Shown here: one piece after another, positions 1 through 13,800 of the stretch | How positions within the stretch are numbered: the stretch's first letter is position 1 | Layout of the letters: every line of letters starts with the position of its first letter | Assembly: GCA_000231825.2 (NCBI GenBank) | Contig: JH720343.1 | Span: 1-59,650 of the forward strand | Direction of reading: 5' to 3' | DNA from: Tetrahymena elliotti 4EA | Taxonomy: Eukaryota; Ciliophora; Oligohymenophorea; Hymenostomatida; Tetrahymenidae | DNA: 59,650 bases | Program-made: the position numbers and the translations under genes | Notes under the pieces: model-generated | The model's input: only the letters and a program-made list of their open reading frames with translations | Told to the model about the DNA's origin: nothing | Database searches by the model: none

Positions 1-314
1 ATTAAATTTTATCTTTTTTTTTAAATAAAAATAATTTGAATTTTGGATTTTAGTTAAAGATAAAATTTTCTTTTTTAGAATTTTAATTAATAATTTTTTG
101 GTAGCTAGCTAAGTATTAATTTCTTAAATAATTTGAGAGACGCTCTCTTTCAAACTAAATATTAGCAAAGATATTATATTTTGTTTTTAGATAGTGAATA
201 TTTTTGCAATTTTTATAATAATTAAAAACATTAATTTTTATAGATAATTTAAAAACCGCGAATAGAAAAGTTACTTACTATTTAGCATAATTAAGTTTTA
301 AGCAAGTAAATAAA
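1..314. other. AT-rich 5' flank of RPB11
   Basis: No coding frame is seen here. The stretch is AT-rich noncoding DNA leading to the RPB11 start codon. The one compact structure is a short GC-richer inverted repeat at about 133-153, listed separately. The bases just before the ATG are A-rich, as is usual for ciliate start contexts. Confidence 0.6.
133..153. repeat. Short inverted repeat (possible hairpin) upstream of RPB11
   Basis: GAGAG (135-139) can pair with CTCTC (143-147) around an ACG loop. The outer TTGA (133-136) can partly pair with TCAA (150-153) beyond a two-T bulge. It stands out because it is one of the few GC-rich motifs in this noncoding DNA. It lies about 165 bases upstream of the RPB11 start. 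It could be a transcription factor site, the end of an upstream gene, or chance. Confidence 0.3.
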
Positions 315-680
315 ATGTCTAACAGAGAAGATTTTAGATAGAAATTTAGAGAACTTGATGCCGTAGTTAATTAGGGCAATAAGAAAGAAAAAATGCAAAT
401 TGTTACTAACGAAAAAATGATTAATTCAAAAACAATTCATATGAATTTAGAGGATCATACTATTGGAAATTTAATGAGAATGCATTTACTTAAGAATAAA
501 GAAGTTAAATTTGCTGGCTATAAAGTCCCTCATCCTCTTGAACCTAAGTTGGAGTTGAAGGTCTAAACAGTTAAGGACAATACAAATTAAATTTTAATAG
601 ATACAATTGATACTATTATGAAATAAGTCGAAACTATGTAAGATAGTTTTCTTTAATAAGTTAGATAATTTGAATACTGA
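315..680 (+). CDS. RPB11: RNA polymerase II subunit RPB11
   Basis: This is a single-exon gene of 121 residues, close to the usual length of the family (about 115-120). RPB11 pairs with RPB3 in the nucleus to form the alpha-like heterodimer on which RNA polymerase II assembles. The diagnostic block is clear at residues 43-76: a 'LEDHTIGNL' motif, then 'FAGYKVPHPLEP', the conserved dimerisation fold of RPB11/RpoA-like subunits. A charged C-terminal helix follows. The frame contains several in-frame TAA and TAG codons at positions where glutamine is acceptable, and it ends at TGA, which fixes the genetic code of the window. The start is the first ATG of the frame, in an A-rich context. No intron is needed. 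Confidence 0.95.
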
Positions 681-1803
681 AAAATCATATATAAGCTAAA
701 ATAATTTTCAATACCTTTATAAATATATTTTCTGTTATGCACCTACTTTTGTTATTTGAAAAATTTCTAAAATTATTTCAATTCACATTTAAAACCAAAT
801 AATAATTAAAATGAAAAAATTAGTAATACATAAAATATTGATTAATATAATTGAAGATTTTATTTTTGAATTAACACACTTCAAAAAAGCTAAAATAAAT
901 AATAAATTAATAAGATTTAATAGTCAATTTTCTTTATTGTAATTCAAAATCTTTTATAAATTATTTTCTAATTTTTGTTTAAAAAATAATTAATTTTTTA
1001 ACCTAAAACCTTTATGTTCAAAAAGAGAGTATTTCAAATAGTAAAATAATGAAGTCCAAACTGAAATGAAATTAAAAAAATTAAAATTATATTTAAGCAA
1101 GCAATATAATTTACTTCAGATTTAGATTAAGAAATAACGTAAATAATCTTAATTATCTATTATAAAATAAATAATATTAATCTACTTAATTCAGCTTTTA
1201 TTTTTTAAATTAAACTCTATCAAAAATATTATTTTCGAGCATTAAAGAAGAGAATAAGAATTTTAATTAATCTTTTTTTATTATAACTTTTGTGGATATT
1301 ATCAATAAAAAATAAAATTATAAAAATAGAAAAATCTATTAATCCCTACAATATTTTTAAATTTAATTCTTTCAAAAATCACATTAATCTTTAATAAAAA
1401 AATTAATTTTCTTCTTGTTTATGATATTTTCAATTAATGATTTATTGAAAACTAGAAAATTGAATTATTAAAACTAATGAATACAAACATTTTCTTTGGA
1501 TTAAATAAAATAATTTATTATTTTTTCTAAAGTTAAAACTTAGCCAAATTTAGTTTACTTCTAGCTGTAATTACAATTTTTAATAGATAGTTGTATATCG
1601 CATAAATTAGAATTGAGTTTAATAGAAAAAATAATAATTTATAATCAAGCCTTTACTCTTTAATATCAATAATAATTAATAACCAAAATTTATCTTTATT
1701 AAAATATAATTGTTATCTTACTTGTAAAATTAAAAACATTATTTTTTATCTAAAAATTTTAATTATTTTTTGAATCAAGAAATCAAAGTTAGGTTTTGTT
1801 TTA
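681..1803. other. Intergenic, RPB11 to Ca2+ channel gene
   Basis: About 1.1 kb of very AT-rich DNA with poly-A and poly-T runs. No conserved coding frame was found on either strand in the ciliate code. It should contain the RPB11 3' end and the promoter and 5' UTR of the channel gene. Confidence 0.6.
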
Positions 1804-4800
1804 ATGACAACATAAAGATCTTTTACAAGTCTACTTCCAGATTTAGTTTCATTTCAAAAAATAGGATCTCATTAAGGATCCCCTAAAAATGCGAATTAGG
1901 TAGATTATTAATCAAAAAGTAAATCAAAAGCTTAGTAGAGCGATACTAATTTAAGATATGGATAAGTAATTGAGATATGTGGAAATTATTAAAATTAAAA
2001 AGGCCTCTTATATAGTAAAGGGTATATCAAAAATTATGATAATTATGATTTATAATAAGATTAAATACTTATCAGCTTTTATTTATGAGGCTTCATATTT
2101 TTATTTATTGTTTTATGCAACAGATGGACAGATAGGAATATTTGCTTTGTATAATCGAAGAATTTGAGTGATATTTCTAATAAAAGAGAGTGTTTTTTTA
2201 GAATCCTCCCAAAAGGAACATTTTATATTCATGATGAGTACTCAAAATCAAACTAGTAGTTTATTTAAATTATTTTTTTGGATTTATATTATTCATTAGA
2301 GATGCAGTTTTTTCAATTGATGAATAGTTTAAAAGTAGATAAAAGCTCTTTTATTGAACGAAAAATTTAGGATAATAAATGAATTAGTTATTATGAAAAT
2401 CTTTGACATAAAGTTTTATGGATATATATTTATATTATAAAATAGGTAAGACTAGCTCTTATTAGAAAGTAGGCTCTCTAGGGAATAAAAAAATTATGAA
2501 AATTTAGTTAGATAGATGAATGGTACTGTAGTCCACTTTGGTAGTGAAGTTATTCTTTAACATTTAGATTCTGGTGAATACTTATATGGGACTTAAAAGT
2601 GTCCTGATGTTCCCTCAGATTCATTTAAATTAAAAATAAAATCGCAATTAAAAAGTATGAACTTATTTAAAATAATTCCTACAAACTTTTATGACATCGA
2701 AGGAGATGAAATAAGCTTAGGCTAGGATGTTTATCTTATGCATGTTAAAACAGGATACTGTATAGATGTTTTTAGAAAAAAATAGATAATTTATGATGAG
2801 CAGTAGATTTAATCTTATAAAAGCATAGAAGATTTTATTCAATTAAAAAAACCAACAAGAGGAGATAAGCGATTTAGAGGTATTTTAACAAATGGTAGAG
2901 AAACTATATGGTCTTTTAACTTAATATTTAATCATGTAAAAAAATTATATTACCTTTGCTTATTTTTCTAATCAAAATAATTCTTCTTTAAATCATTTTT
3001 AGTATTTTCTTATTTAACAAAATGAATATGTGATATTTTAATAATTTTTAATTTAATTTGAATAGACTTATAAAGAAGATGATAATATTTACAATTATGA
3101 TTTAGTGTAAGTTATACATAATAATAAAAATAGTTTATTATCTAAAAGCAATGAAGGAAATAAGTTAATACTTAAGGAATAAGAATAGCCGTCAACAATG
3201 ATACCAATTTATGATTCTATATTTGAAATAAGCAAAATTTAGAATAAATAAAATAAATATTATCTTAGACACTTTGTTTCTGGTGAATTAGTTACCATTA
3301 ATAATAAGGAAACAGTAAATGCTCCAACATTAAATACAATATAAAGTAAAAGAATATCTAATTTAAATTTAGATTAAAGTGGAATTTAGGAAGTAAATGG
3401 AATGTATGAAAATGATTTTAATAGTGCAAGTAAACATATTTCAGTAATAACTATATAAAATTCAGCTGGTGATAAGAATAGCCATATTAAAGAATTTAGT
3501 CATGAATAAGAGGAAAAGAGATATAATGAATTAGATCAAAATATGTGCGAAAGTGAGCAATTCTAGATTAATATAAATCAAAAAAATATTTTTTCAGGTT
3601 TTAGTTCTTTATAAAAAAATATTGATTAAAATACAGATAGCTAAAAGCAAAATAGAAATTTAGATCAAACTGGAGCAAGTGACTCTGACTCTAAAAATAG
3701 GAAGTTAAAAAGAGATAAAATTTTTAAACAAGTGGTAAGTGGTGAGTCTAGTCCAACATAGAGTTAAAGTAATATAGATGATACTGAGTTTAAAAAAAGT
3801 GATTTATAATAATAACCAATATCTGAATAAGGGTCATTAGAGTAAAGTTAAAGCTTTTAAGACTACAAATTTTAATCATAGAGGTTAAGTTTAGATGTTA
3901 ACACTTAAATTTTAGGTAATCAGCTCTAAGCTATCAATCCTTTTAAGAGAAAGAGCTAATTAAATCTTTTAGAATTAACTAAAAATATGAACTAAGAAAG
4001 TCTTTATGAATCTTAAAAATAATATGCTGCAAATCATCCTTAGGCTTTTGAGAGCAATATCAATATTAAAGATTCCCCAAAATAGATATATACAAAAAAA
4101 CAAAAATATAAAGATAGTGAAGGTACTAATAGTGATAATGATGAAGTGTAAAGTATAGAAGATCCTCATAATTAAAATAAATAGTCATCATAATATCAAT
4201 CTACAACTAAAAGGTAATCTATTCAAAATCAAAGCTAAAGAGGAAGTGTAGAAAGACATATAAAGTTTGATTCGTCTCATAATAAAGAATAAAAATATAT
4301 TTAGAATGAGCCTCTATATGTTTAAAAGAATGAAGAATAACATATGTTGTAGTTTAATAATAAAAAAGGCTAAAACTTGATGATTCCTTTGGAGAATATT
4401 AATGAAATGGAGTAATCAAGTGTATAAGCTAATTATGAATTCATTTTAACTGAAAAAAACTCATAGTCATATCAATAATAAATTGAAATCAATTTGGTTC
4501 TGAGAAATGGTATTTCATCTAATAAGAGGGAACCAGAGGAATAAAAAAAACAAAGATCTTATTAGTATTTTGGATAAAAATATGAATGCTATCAAGAAAA
4601 TTCACTTGAAAATGTTTTAGAAGAAGATGATGATAATCATGATGATGAATAAAATCATTTCAAGAGTAAATAAGCCAAGAACCAAGAACCTATTCTTAAG
4701 TAGTCTCCTTGCTTTATCAAATTTACTTATGAGAAATAAGAATTTATTGAAATTCACAATGATGAAGATTAATGTAAATAAACAGAAAATTTTGTGCCTT

Positions 4801-7800
4801 CAATTCCAAATCTTAAGAGTTAAATTACCTAAAATAAAAAAAAATTCCTTCAACGTTAATCAACTAGAAGCTATTCTTCTAAATTTAGTCTTCCCAAGTT
4901 TGAAAAGCTTTCTAATTTACCATCTAAAAAGGCACGTTTATCAAATTCAACTCTTCACTTTGAGACATCTATCTAAGACATGGTTAAAAGATAATAAGAG
5001 TGCTAAGAAATTCTTTATGAAACAAGACAATGTGGATTCGCTATTAAAAAAAGTAGGAGTGGATTTAGAATTGAAAAAATTCCTCCTTCAATTAAGAAAG
5101 TGATATTATGGTCTCTTTCAGTTAAGGAGTAGTTGTATTACTTCTGTTCTGCACTTAATTCATCAAACGACAAAAATACTTTGCATAAAAAAGTAACTCA
5201 TAAATGTATTAAGTAGACAATTAAGTGTCTTTTAAGTATTAATTCTCCATTAGAAGATGATAGTTAATACGAAGAAGAGTTTACTTCTGGAATAGGAGCA
5301 AGCACATACAGAGCAAATACTAACTAAAAAATATATACTTCTCTAAATGGTAATCCTTTTCTTCAAGGAAGTGGATTAGACAATAATAGCGAATATATCT
5401 TTGATAATTTAAAGTAAATTTAATGCATTTTAATTGATACTAAAGTTGCATTTTTAATTGTTTATTTACTTCATTCTATGGTGTATACTCACAATATATT
5501 TACCCTCTTCTAAGATGATGAAATGAAGTCTAGTTCACTTAAGTAACTCTTAAGACTTTGTTATGTAGTTCTAAAGAATATAGTGAAAAACAATTAAAAA
5601 GCAAAATTGATCATATGTTAAAATTTAGAAGTTTTTATTTACCATGCCTTTTATATGCAAGATGAAAGTTAAATATAGCTCTTCCTAAGTGAGCTATTTT
5701 ATGATAATTACAGAACGATTTCTGATTTGATATCACCAAGCTCAATTTAAAATATTATTTAATAAATTTATAAATAAAAATTACCTCATCCTTTTCATTG
5801 TAAAATTTTGTCTGCAGTTACTCAATGTAATAACATGGCTATATCAAGTAATCAAAATTGTATAATTGATTATTTCTTTAAGGCTAAAAGATAATACCCA
5901 GCATTCCATTTTGAATTTATTACTAATGAAAATAACGATGAATCATAGCAATCAAATAACACAGAAGAATCAAATATTTTATCAAGTTAAAATGCAGACT
6001 CAAATAGAAAAAAGATCTTAATCAGATGTGTAGCTTACAAAGATTCTAATTTATCATAAATAATGAAAGTCTCTGAGCTCCAAAGAATTTCATATGAAAA
6101 TGATGATAATTCTAGAATGTTTAAGTATTTCATAAGTTACATTGACCTTTTATCAAATATTTGCTACAGTCGTAATAAAAATGGCAAAGAATTAGTTGAA
6201 TCTATAATTTCAGTTGACTAAATTCTATCTTTAATTACTTAAAACAGGTTTATTTTGTAAGGCTAACTTAAAACCCCCTTCATTAAATTGATATAAAATG
6301 CTTACATAGATGTACCAAGCTCCTTTGTGGTAAATTATTTCACTTGATTATTCTTGATTAATTGAAAAGTTAATATTTTTAATAGGTACCAAAGATTTTA
6401 AAGGTTAGATAATGGAATTTGGTTAAATTTTAGTGTGGAATTAATTAATCATCAAACAATAGACATATCTAAGAAATATCAAAAGTCCTAGATTATGTTT
6501 TTGATTTTTTTAAATTTTCTGATGAACTATCAAACATAGATGATACAGTGAACTTAGAAATTTTGACTATGCTTGAAATCTTTAAGTACTAAAATGATTA
6601 TTTAATTTTTTATTTAATTTTAATTTTAAACAAAAAAATTAGAAAGATGATAGATTTAGGTATTCAATCTGATAATACACAAATAAATAATTTTATTCCT
6701 ACTTTGATAAACATACTTAAAAGCAGAGCAGTTTAAAAATCAAATGGCAGTAATATTTTAGGAAGTTAAAAAAAATTTTAATTACCTTTTCAATTAATTT
6801 ATTAGTTTGGAAAAGTCAGAGATCTCTTGACTATAAAAAGCGTGGAAATAGTTCAAGTATTATTAACTCAGTAAACTTCTCTATTGTTTAAAAATGCAAA
6901 TAGCTTATTACAGATATACTTTAAGAATATTTAGGTGAGGATACATTTTTAAATTTATTATTTAACAAAGATTCATTTTATCTTAATAAAAAAAGATATC
7001 CAAATAAATATTCAGATAAGTCAGGTTTTGAAATAATTTAAAGAATTTAATGAAAATAATGCAGAAGAATGTAATTTTATGTCTCAATTATCATCTGGGT
7101 AGTTTGAAAAAATAAATGAGTAATTTCTATTTAAATAAATACTTTTTGTTTATTAAATTGTAAATTTTATTTAAGCTAAATTACTAAGAAATGGAAGGAG
7201 TTTTTTGACAATAATAATATGTAAATCTAAGATGCTTAAAGTCAAAATTAAGAATTTTTGCATTACTTGGATGATATCGATGTTACTTTGATGAAAGAAC
7301 TTTTACAAAAAAATAACACCAGCATATTTGATTCTATTCTATTACTATTAAAAAGAGTTTTTCAGAAAAAGAGAGAACTTTACTAAAATTTATAAAAAAT
7401 AATTTTAGTCAAAGGAGGTTTAGCTGAATAAATTTCTAAAAATATACCTAGATATAGATAATAATTTGAAATACTGAAGGATTCCTATTTTTTGACAGAG
7501 TTAAATAAGCCTCTGGAGGTATAAGAAGGTGAAAAATAGTAAAAACAAGAAAATGGATTAGAATCATTTGTTAAGCTTAGATCATTCAGTAGACGCTTTT
7601 CAGATAAAAAAGAATTTTATGCATCAGATTCGAATCCAACTGATAGATTAACACCAGAAGTAAAGCCCGTGGTAAAAAGTAGTTTTAGTAATCTAAAAAT
7701 AACTTTAATTAGTAATTCTGATGTAGAATAATCAAATAGTTAAAATAAAAACACAAATAATATTGATGTTGATTGGAAAAATATAGGCTTTGCTGACATA

Positions 7801-10800
7801 AATCATTAAACACCTTTAGATTTACCACCTATTTTATAATAAAATAGTGATTATTTATCTATACCCATAAATAATAACATTAGAAGACTTAGTAACATAA
7901 GTGATGACAAAAGCAATTTAAGTGTCTGTAGCATAGACAAAGATGTAAATAAAATGATTAACTAATAAATTATGCTGCATAATGATGAAAAAAGTCTCTC
8001 ACCTTAAAGCAAAAAAGAAAATCAAGATGATAATGAAAATTAACTTTTTTTTAAGGATGACCCAACTTCAGCAAAAAAAAGCCTAGAAGAAATATAATTT
8101 AAAAAAGTTTAATCTGATAATTCATCTGCTACAAATTCTAAAAAAACGATTTTTAATGTAAGTCCAATCATATTTCCTCAGCTAAACAGTTTAACATTAG
8201 ATGAAATTTAAGAATAATCCAAAATATAACTCAAGGTAGTTTATTTTTAATTTATATTTTCAAATCTAATATTTTTATTTTTCATTTATTTTATAAAAAT
8301 TCATGCATTGACTTCTTATTCGCTAATACATGCATACTTATATTTAAATTAATAATTATCTTAATAAAAAAGTAAAATGAAGAACAAGAAAAAGAAATCA
8401 GATAGAATGAAGATATATCAGGTGATAAAAAATTAAGAGATGAAATAGATGAATCTATTTCAAATAAAACCATGACATTCACTTTAAACAAAGGAGATGA
8501 AACTATTACATCGAAATTGGGTGGAGCAGAATTGTTAGAAAACAGAGAATTTAAAACCCAAAGCTCGAACAAAGAAAAAAGTAATGAGTAACAGAGTTTA
8601 GAGTATTAAAGTATCACTGATTTGCAATCTTTACATTTAAACACAAGAGAAGAAATACCGAATTTTTTGAATTCCAATTAAAGTTTAGCTAATGATACAA
8701 TATTTAATAGTTTAAAGCTTAATGAAAATATTGAAGGAGAAAATTAGTCAAGCAACAACTTAAATGAATAAAATAACTTCATGAAAAATTTATTTAAAAT
8801 ACAACTGGAAAATTAAAGAGATTAGTCTGATTTATCCCCAATTAATACTAAAAATGATGAGTATGAAGATTCACCTATGTCTTTCTACAATGACAACAAT
8901 ACTACCAAAAATTAATAAACAAAAAATAATCAGAAGAAAAGTAGCTTTTTTATTTATGAAAGTATTAACAAGGATTAAAAGAAATCTCCTTAAAAGAATG
9001 TGCATCCTTCTGTTATCTTAGAGTAATCTGATCGATCTGAAATAACTAATTAAGTACATAGCAGATAAAGTTCTATGTAATCTCCTTTAAAAATTCATGA
9101 TACATTTTCTAAACAGATTCAAGATAAGTTAAAGCTTAACACATCTGAAGTTAATATTTCAGAAGCGGAGTCAGATAATTAGAAACATATATTTAATTAG
9201 CAAATAAAGCTTAGATCTAAGGCTAATTATGAATATATCATAACAGATTTAGTTTCATTAACACTTTTTATGAAGCACCAGCCCAAATAAGTCAAAGAAC
9301 AAATCTTAGAAGAATCATCTTAACTAGTTACAGATGATATTTTTAGTAACTAAAAGTATGAAAGAGAGTTAAAAAATTTCATCAATGAAAGAGAATTAAA
9401 TAATTTATTGATTTAAAATTTACTAAGATCTCACGATTTGCATCCTAGTCTATTTTAGGTAAAAACTTTAATAAATTTTTCATAAAACTAAAATTATCCA
9501 AACTTTAAACATGATTATTTTATTTTTATTTAATTATTTAATTAGTCAATACATTTTTTTTCATTGGAATAAAATTTTTTAGAGAGAGAAATATACTTTT
9601 TTTTTGTTAAATTGAAATAGTTTTTAAGCTAGCTTGATAAGAATTTTATCTCACTAAAGTAGTAAATATTAATTCAACAAATTTATGAATTTTTAACTGT
9701 AATGATATGGAATAATCATGAAGCAAAAATGGAGTTACTTAAAGCTAAAAATATAGCATTTTCATAGATTGAACTTAATTTGGGAGCTCTAGAATTTTTA
9801 AAAGAACTCTACACAAATGTGAAACCATTACTTTTAAATCAATCTGAAATAATAAGAGTTACTTAGTCTGTATTAAAGATTGTAAATAAAAACACAAATA
9901 ATATGAATTTCTAAAGCAAATTGATATCTTTCTTAAGAACACTAGTTATTTTGAATGATAATCCCATCAAAATTAACTAAGGTATTATTTACTAAGAAAT
10001 TTAGAATAAAAAATATAAAAATTTATAAATTTTTGATATTGAATTCTAAGAAGAAATTCTTAAAAATTTACCTGAATATATACAAGAGTATGAAAGATCA
10101 TTTGATTAGTGTACTACTACTTAAAAAATTAACATTCCTTAGTAAATCTCTTATATGATGTCACTGTTTTCTTTATTTAGCATGCTTGTTGAAGGATAAA
10201 ATGAAGTAAATCTTAGAAAAAGTATTAAGTTGCATCCACTAAAATTCTTGATTTAGTTAATGGAAAAATGTAGTATTTGCACACCCCTCAAAAAAGAAAT
10301 TAGGACTTACATAAATAGAGTTTACTATAACTAATAATACATTATTAATAAAAATAAACTTCTCAGCAAACATCAACCTGCCTCCAGAGGATTGGTTTAG
10401 TCTTTTTCTCTTTAGTTTGATGAAGATGATTAAAACTCATAAAATGAAAATAATAAGGCATCAAATTTAAGTTAATAATAAAGAAAATTAATTAAAAAGA
10501 AAGGAGAAGCTGCTAATAATTAACAAAATAAAAATGAAACAATAAATTTAAAAGATGAACTTACAATAAATTCTATTTTGATAGAAAGTAATTCCGAAAA
10601 TGTTACCCCTCTAAATAAAAATATGCTATCATCCCATTTATCAATTATACCTGAAGTTTAAGAGCATGAAAGGAAAGGTAGCTTTCATGGTAGTATTACT
10701 TTTACTCCTGTTAGTAATTAGAACTCATTAATAGCTTAACATCATGACATGCACTCCCCTCATTTTCCTGTTCATCCAAGTATTTTTAAATCAGCATCTT

Positions 10801-13800
10801 AATTGTAAGTTCTAGATGAGTAAAATGAGGAAGAATAAAATTAAAAAGATAATTAAGATTCTTAACAAGATATTAGCGAATCTGATAATGCAAGTAAGGC
10901 AAATTCATAACATCAAAATTCTTGCGAAAATTTAAAATCGGTTAATGATTTAAATATTGAATAAACTGAAGAAGATTTGAATGGAAATAAAATAAATTAA
11001 ATTCTAGAAACAGTTAATGAAAATTATGATGGAGAATAAGAGATATCTTAGTTAATATTAGAAAAAAGATAAAAATTAATTAATACTAATAAATAAAATT
11101 ATAAAAGATAAATGTAATCTAGTTTCTTTAATGAATTGAATGATAAAGAACAATAGTCATTTTTGCCAGACAAAAAGAGTATTTTTGAAAAAAATGGCAT
11201 GCTTTTGGAAGTTATAAAAGACCTTGGTTGCATTTCAAGTGACTTAAATGAGTACCTATACCTCTTATAAAATAATTCTCAATTTGAGAATGTTGAAATA
11301 AATAATTACATAAGACTTAAATTCTACAAATCATATGCTGCTCTTCATTTTAAAGAGATAATTTATTCATTATTTTTCTTGTTTGGAAATAAAGAATTTA
11401 CAGAATTGTTAAAGAAATAGCTCCAATTTATCTTAAAGTAAAAAGATAAGTAAGAATTACCTCATGGAATTTTAGTCAGCATTGTTAATTCTTTGATGTA
11501 AATACTCAAGCTAAGTAGCTATTTAAGCTAAAGAATTAAACCTATTATATAAAAACTTTATGAAATTATTAAAACATTTGACTTTAAATCATTGTAAATT
11601 TAGAATTTTAATATGAAAATGTAAGAAAGTACAATTTATTAATCACCTTTAAGATTTGGGTAATCATTAAATTTTCTTAAAAATCATAAAATTATTTATT
11701 TAAATTAAAAATATTTTATTTATTGAATTATAAATAGAGAAATTAATGATAGCATGCTGATTAGTAGTATTAATAATACTATGCTTAGTCAAAGCATGTG
11801 TCAAGAAATAAAGGGTGCATAATTTGAAGCCTTGAAATCAATTATGCAAACAAATCAAGGCAATTAAAATTAAGATAAATAGCTATTGAGTAATATAAAG
11901 TCCTTCATAAGACTCTATGATTCAAATAATAATGATCTTAAATAATCAATACATATTACAATGAAAAGCAAACCATCGAAAAACTAAGCCTCAGAAGACA
12001 TGAATGAAATTTTAAATAATTAGCTGAAATTTGAATTATACATCCTAGATAACTCTAAACCATTCCAAGATTACTTGAAAAAGTATATTTGAAATTTTAT
12101 TTGTTTAATTTTTTTATATTTTAATGTTATAATTTATTAATTTTTTAATGTTAAAAACAGTGAAAGTGACAAATTATTTTAAACTCCCTGGAATGAAGAC
12201 GATTTAGATGATCAAAGAGTTTTACAAAGCGACCATTCTGATTTAATTTCTAAAAAAAAATTCATTTAGAGTATACTAGATACTGCAATTTCAAATTAGC
12301 ATCTACCTGATGATTTAAATATATTTTATTTAAATATCCTGATTAGAATGATTTAAGATTAAAACTCTTAGAAAGATGTAAGATTTTACCTGATTTATAA
12401 TGTTATATTTTATTTTTTTAAAATTCCATTTTCGCTTTAAAAAAGGGATAAATTAAAGAGGTAGATTCTTGGAATACTGCATATTGGAAAGGTAATAAAG
12501 AGAAAATAGAGAATATGCAGACTTTAATATACAATTAAGGAGGTGCAAAGTTGATTTGCAACTTATTAAAGTAGCCAAACTTAGAGCAGAGATTGGGTTT
12601 GGTTTCCCATATTTTACTCTTTGGAATAAGCCTTCTGATAGGTGGTCACAGAAAAATATAAAATAGAATCCTTGCAAACTTAAAAGAAGATCATGAAAAT
12701 ATTATTTTAATAAATATAAATACTCTAATACAAAAGATAGGTACATTTAAATTAGTTATTTAACAAATTTAACTCAAAATTTTTTCTCCAGGTAAAATAA
12801 TATACAGATTCTCGAAAGAATAAATAAGGGAAAAATCTAATAACTAAATAAATTTAACTGATACTCATGATTATTATGATTCTGATTAATAAATTATGAT
12901 CAGAAAAAATACAAAAAATCCAGATGATTACAAAGAAGATTAATTTAAAGCACTTTGTGTCCAAGTTATGAAAAGAATATTTAGATTCCTTTAGCTGTGT
13001 TGCGAAAGCTCAAATTTTGAGATGAAAGATTATATGAGATAATAAACATTCTTAGATGATAGACCTAAATCTAACTCTCTTAATTTTATTATTATTGCAA
13101 CTGAAATAAATAGAGACTTCCTTAAAATAATTAATAAAGTATTTTAATTTCTGTATTACAACCAAAATTAATCATTTTTTTAATTTAAGAACATTCTTTA
13201 AATACCCATCATCATTTCTGAGTTTTTAATAGAAGTTGCACAAGTACCTTGCCTATCTAATCAGATATCTCTCTGCTAAACATCTTACTTTGAAGATATA
13301 TCTTTGTTTTCTTAATTCTTTGAAGTAAAAATATTCATTTTAAATTTGCTAATTCAATTTGTTTTTTTTACATATTAAAAGTAAATAGAAGAAAAAAATA
13401 AAAATTTTATTTCATTTAATTCACAAGAAATAGATGAAGAAATATACTTATTAGATTTATACAGCAAGGTAATCAATCATTTTTATCAACAAATAAACAA
13501 ATATCACTTTTTTATTTAAAAACTTTTTATTTTAAAAATAAATTTTGTTGAATAATAAAAATCATATCAAAAAGGCAATATAAACTGCTTTAGTAGTATT
13601 TGAAGGGAATGATCCTCAAATTTATGAAGAAGTAATGAGTAAAATATCTATAGAGTTCATGCAAATGGTTGTAAACAAAAGACTCAGTTTAATGAAAGTT
13701 GGGAATGTGTAATAATTGAAAGCTTACATTTAAAGCCATGAAGTGAAAGGATACTATGATTAACATGTAGTGGAAATATTCAATGTGCTAATAATAATTA

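Noticed and set aside
1958..2167. Small independent ORF of about 69 codons
   Set aside because: Its second half (from 2076) is exon 2 of the channel gene; the first part overlaps exon 1 and intron 1 in a different frame.
4627..5103. Open frame of 158 codons
   Set aside because: A shifted frame within a channel exon; the true frame gives the IP3R-like sequence and stays open well beyond both ends in the ciliate code.
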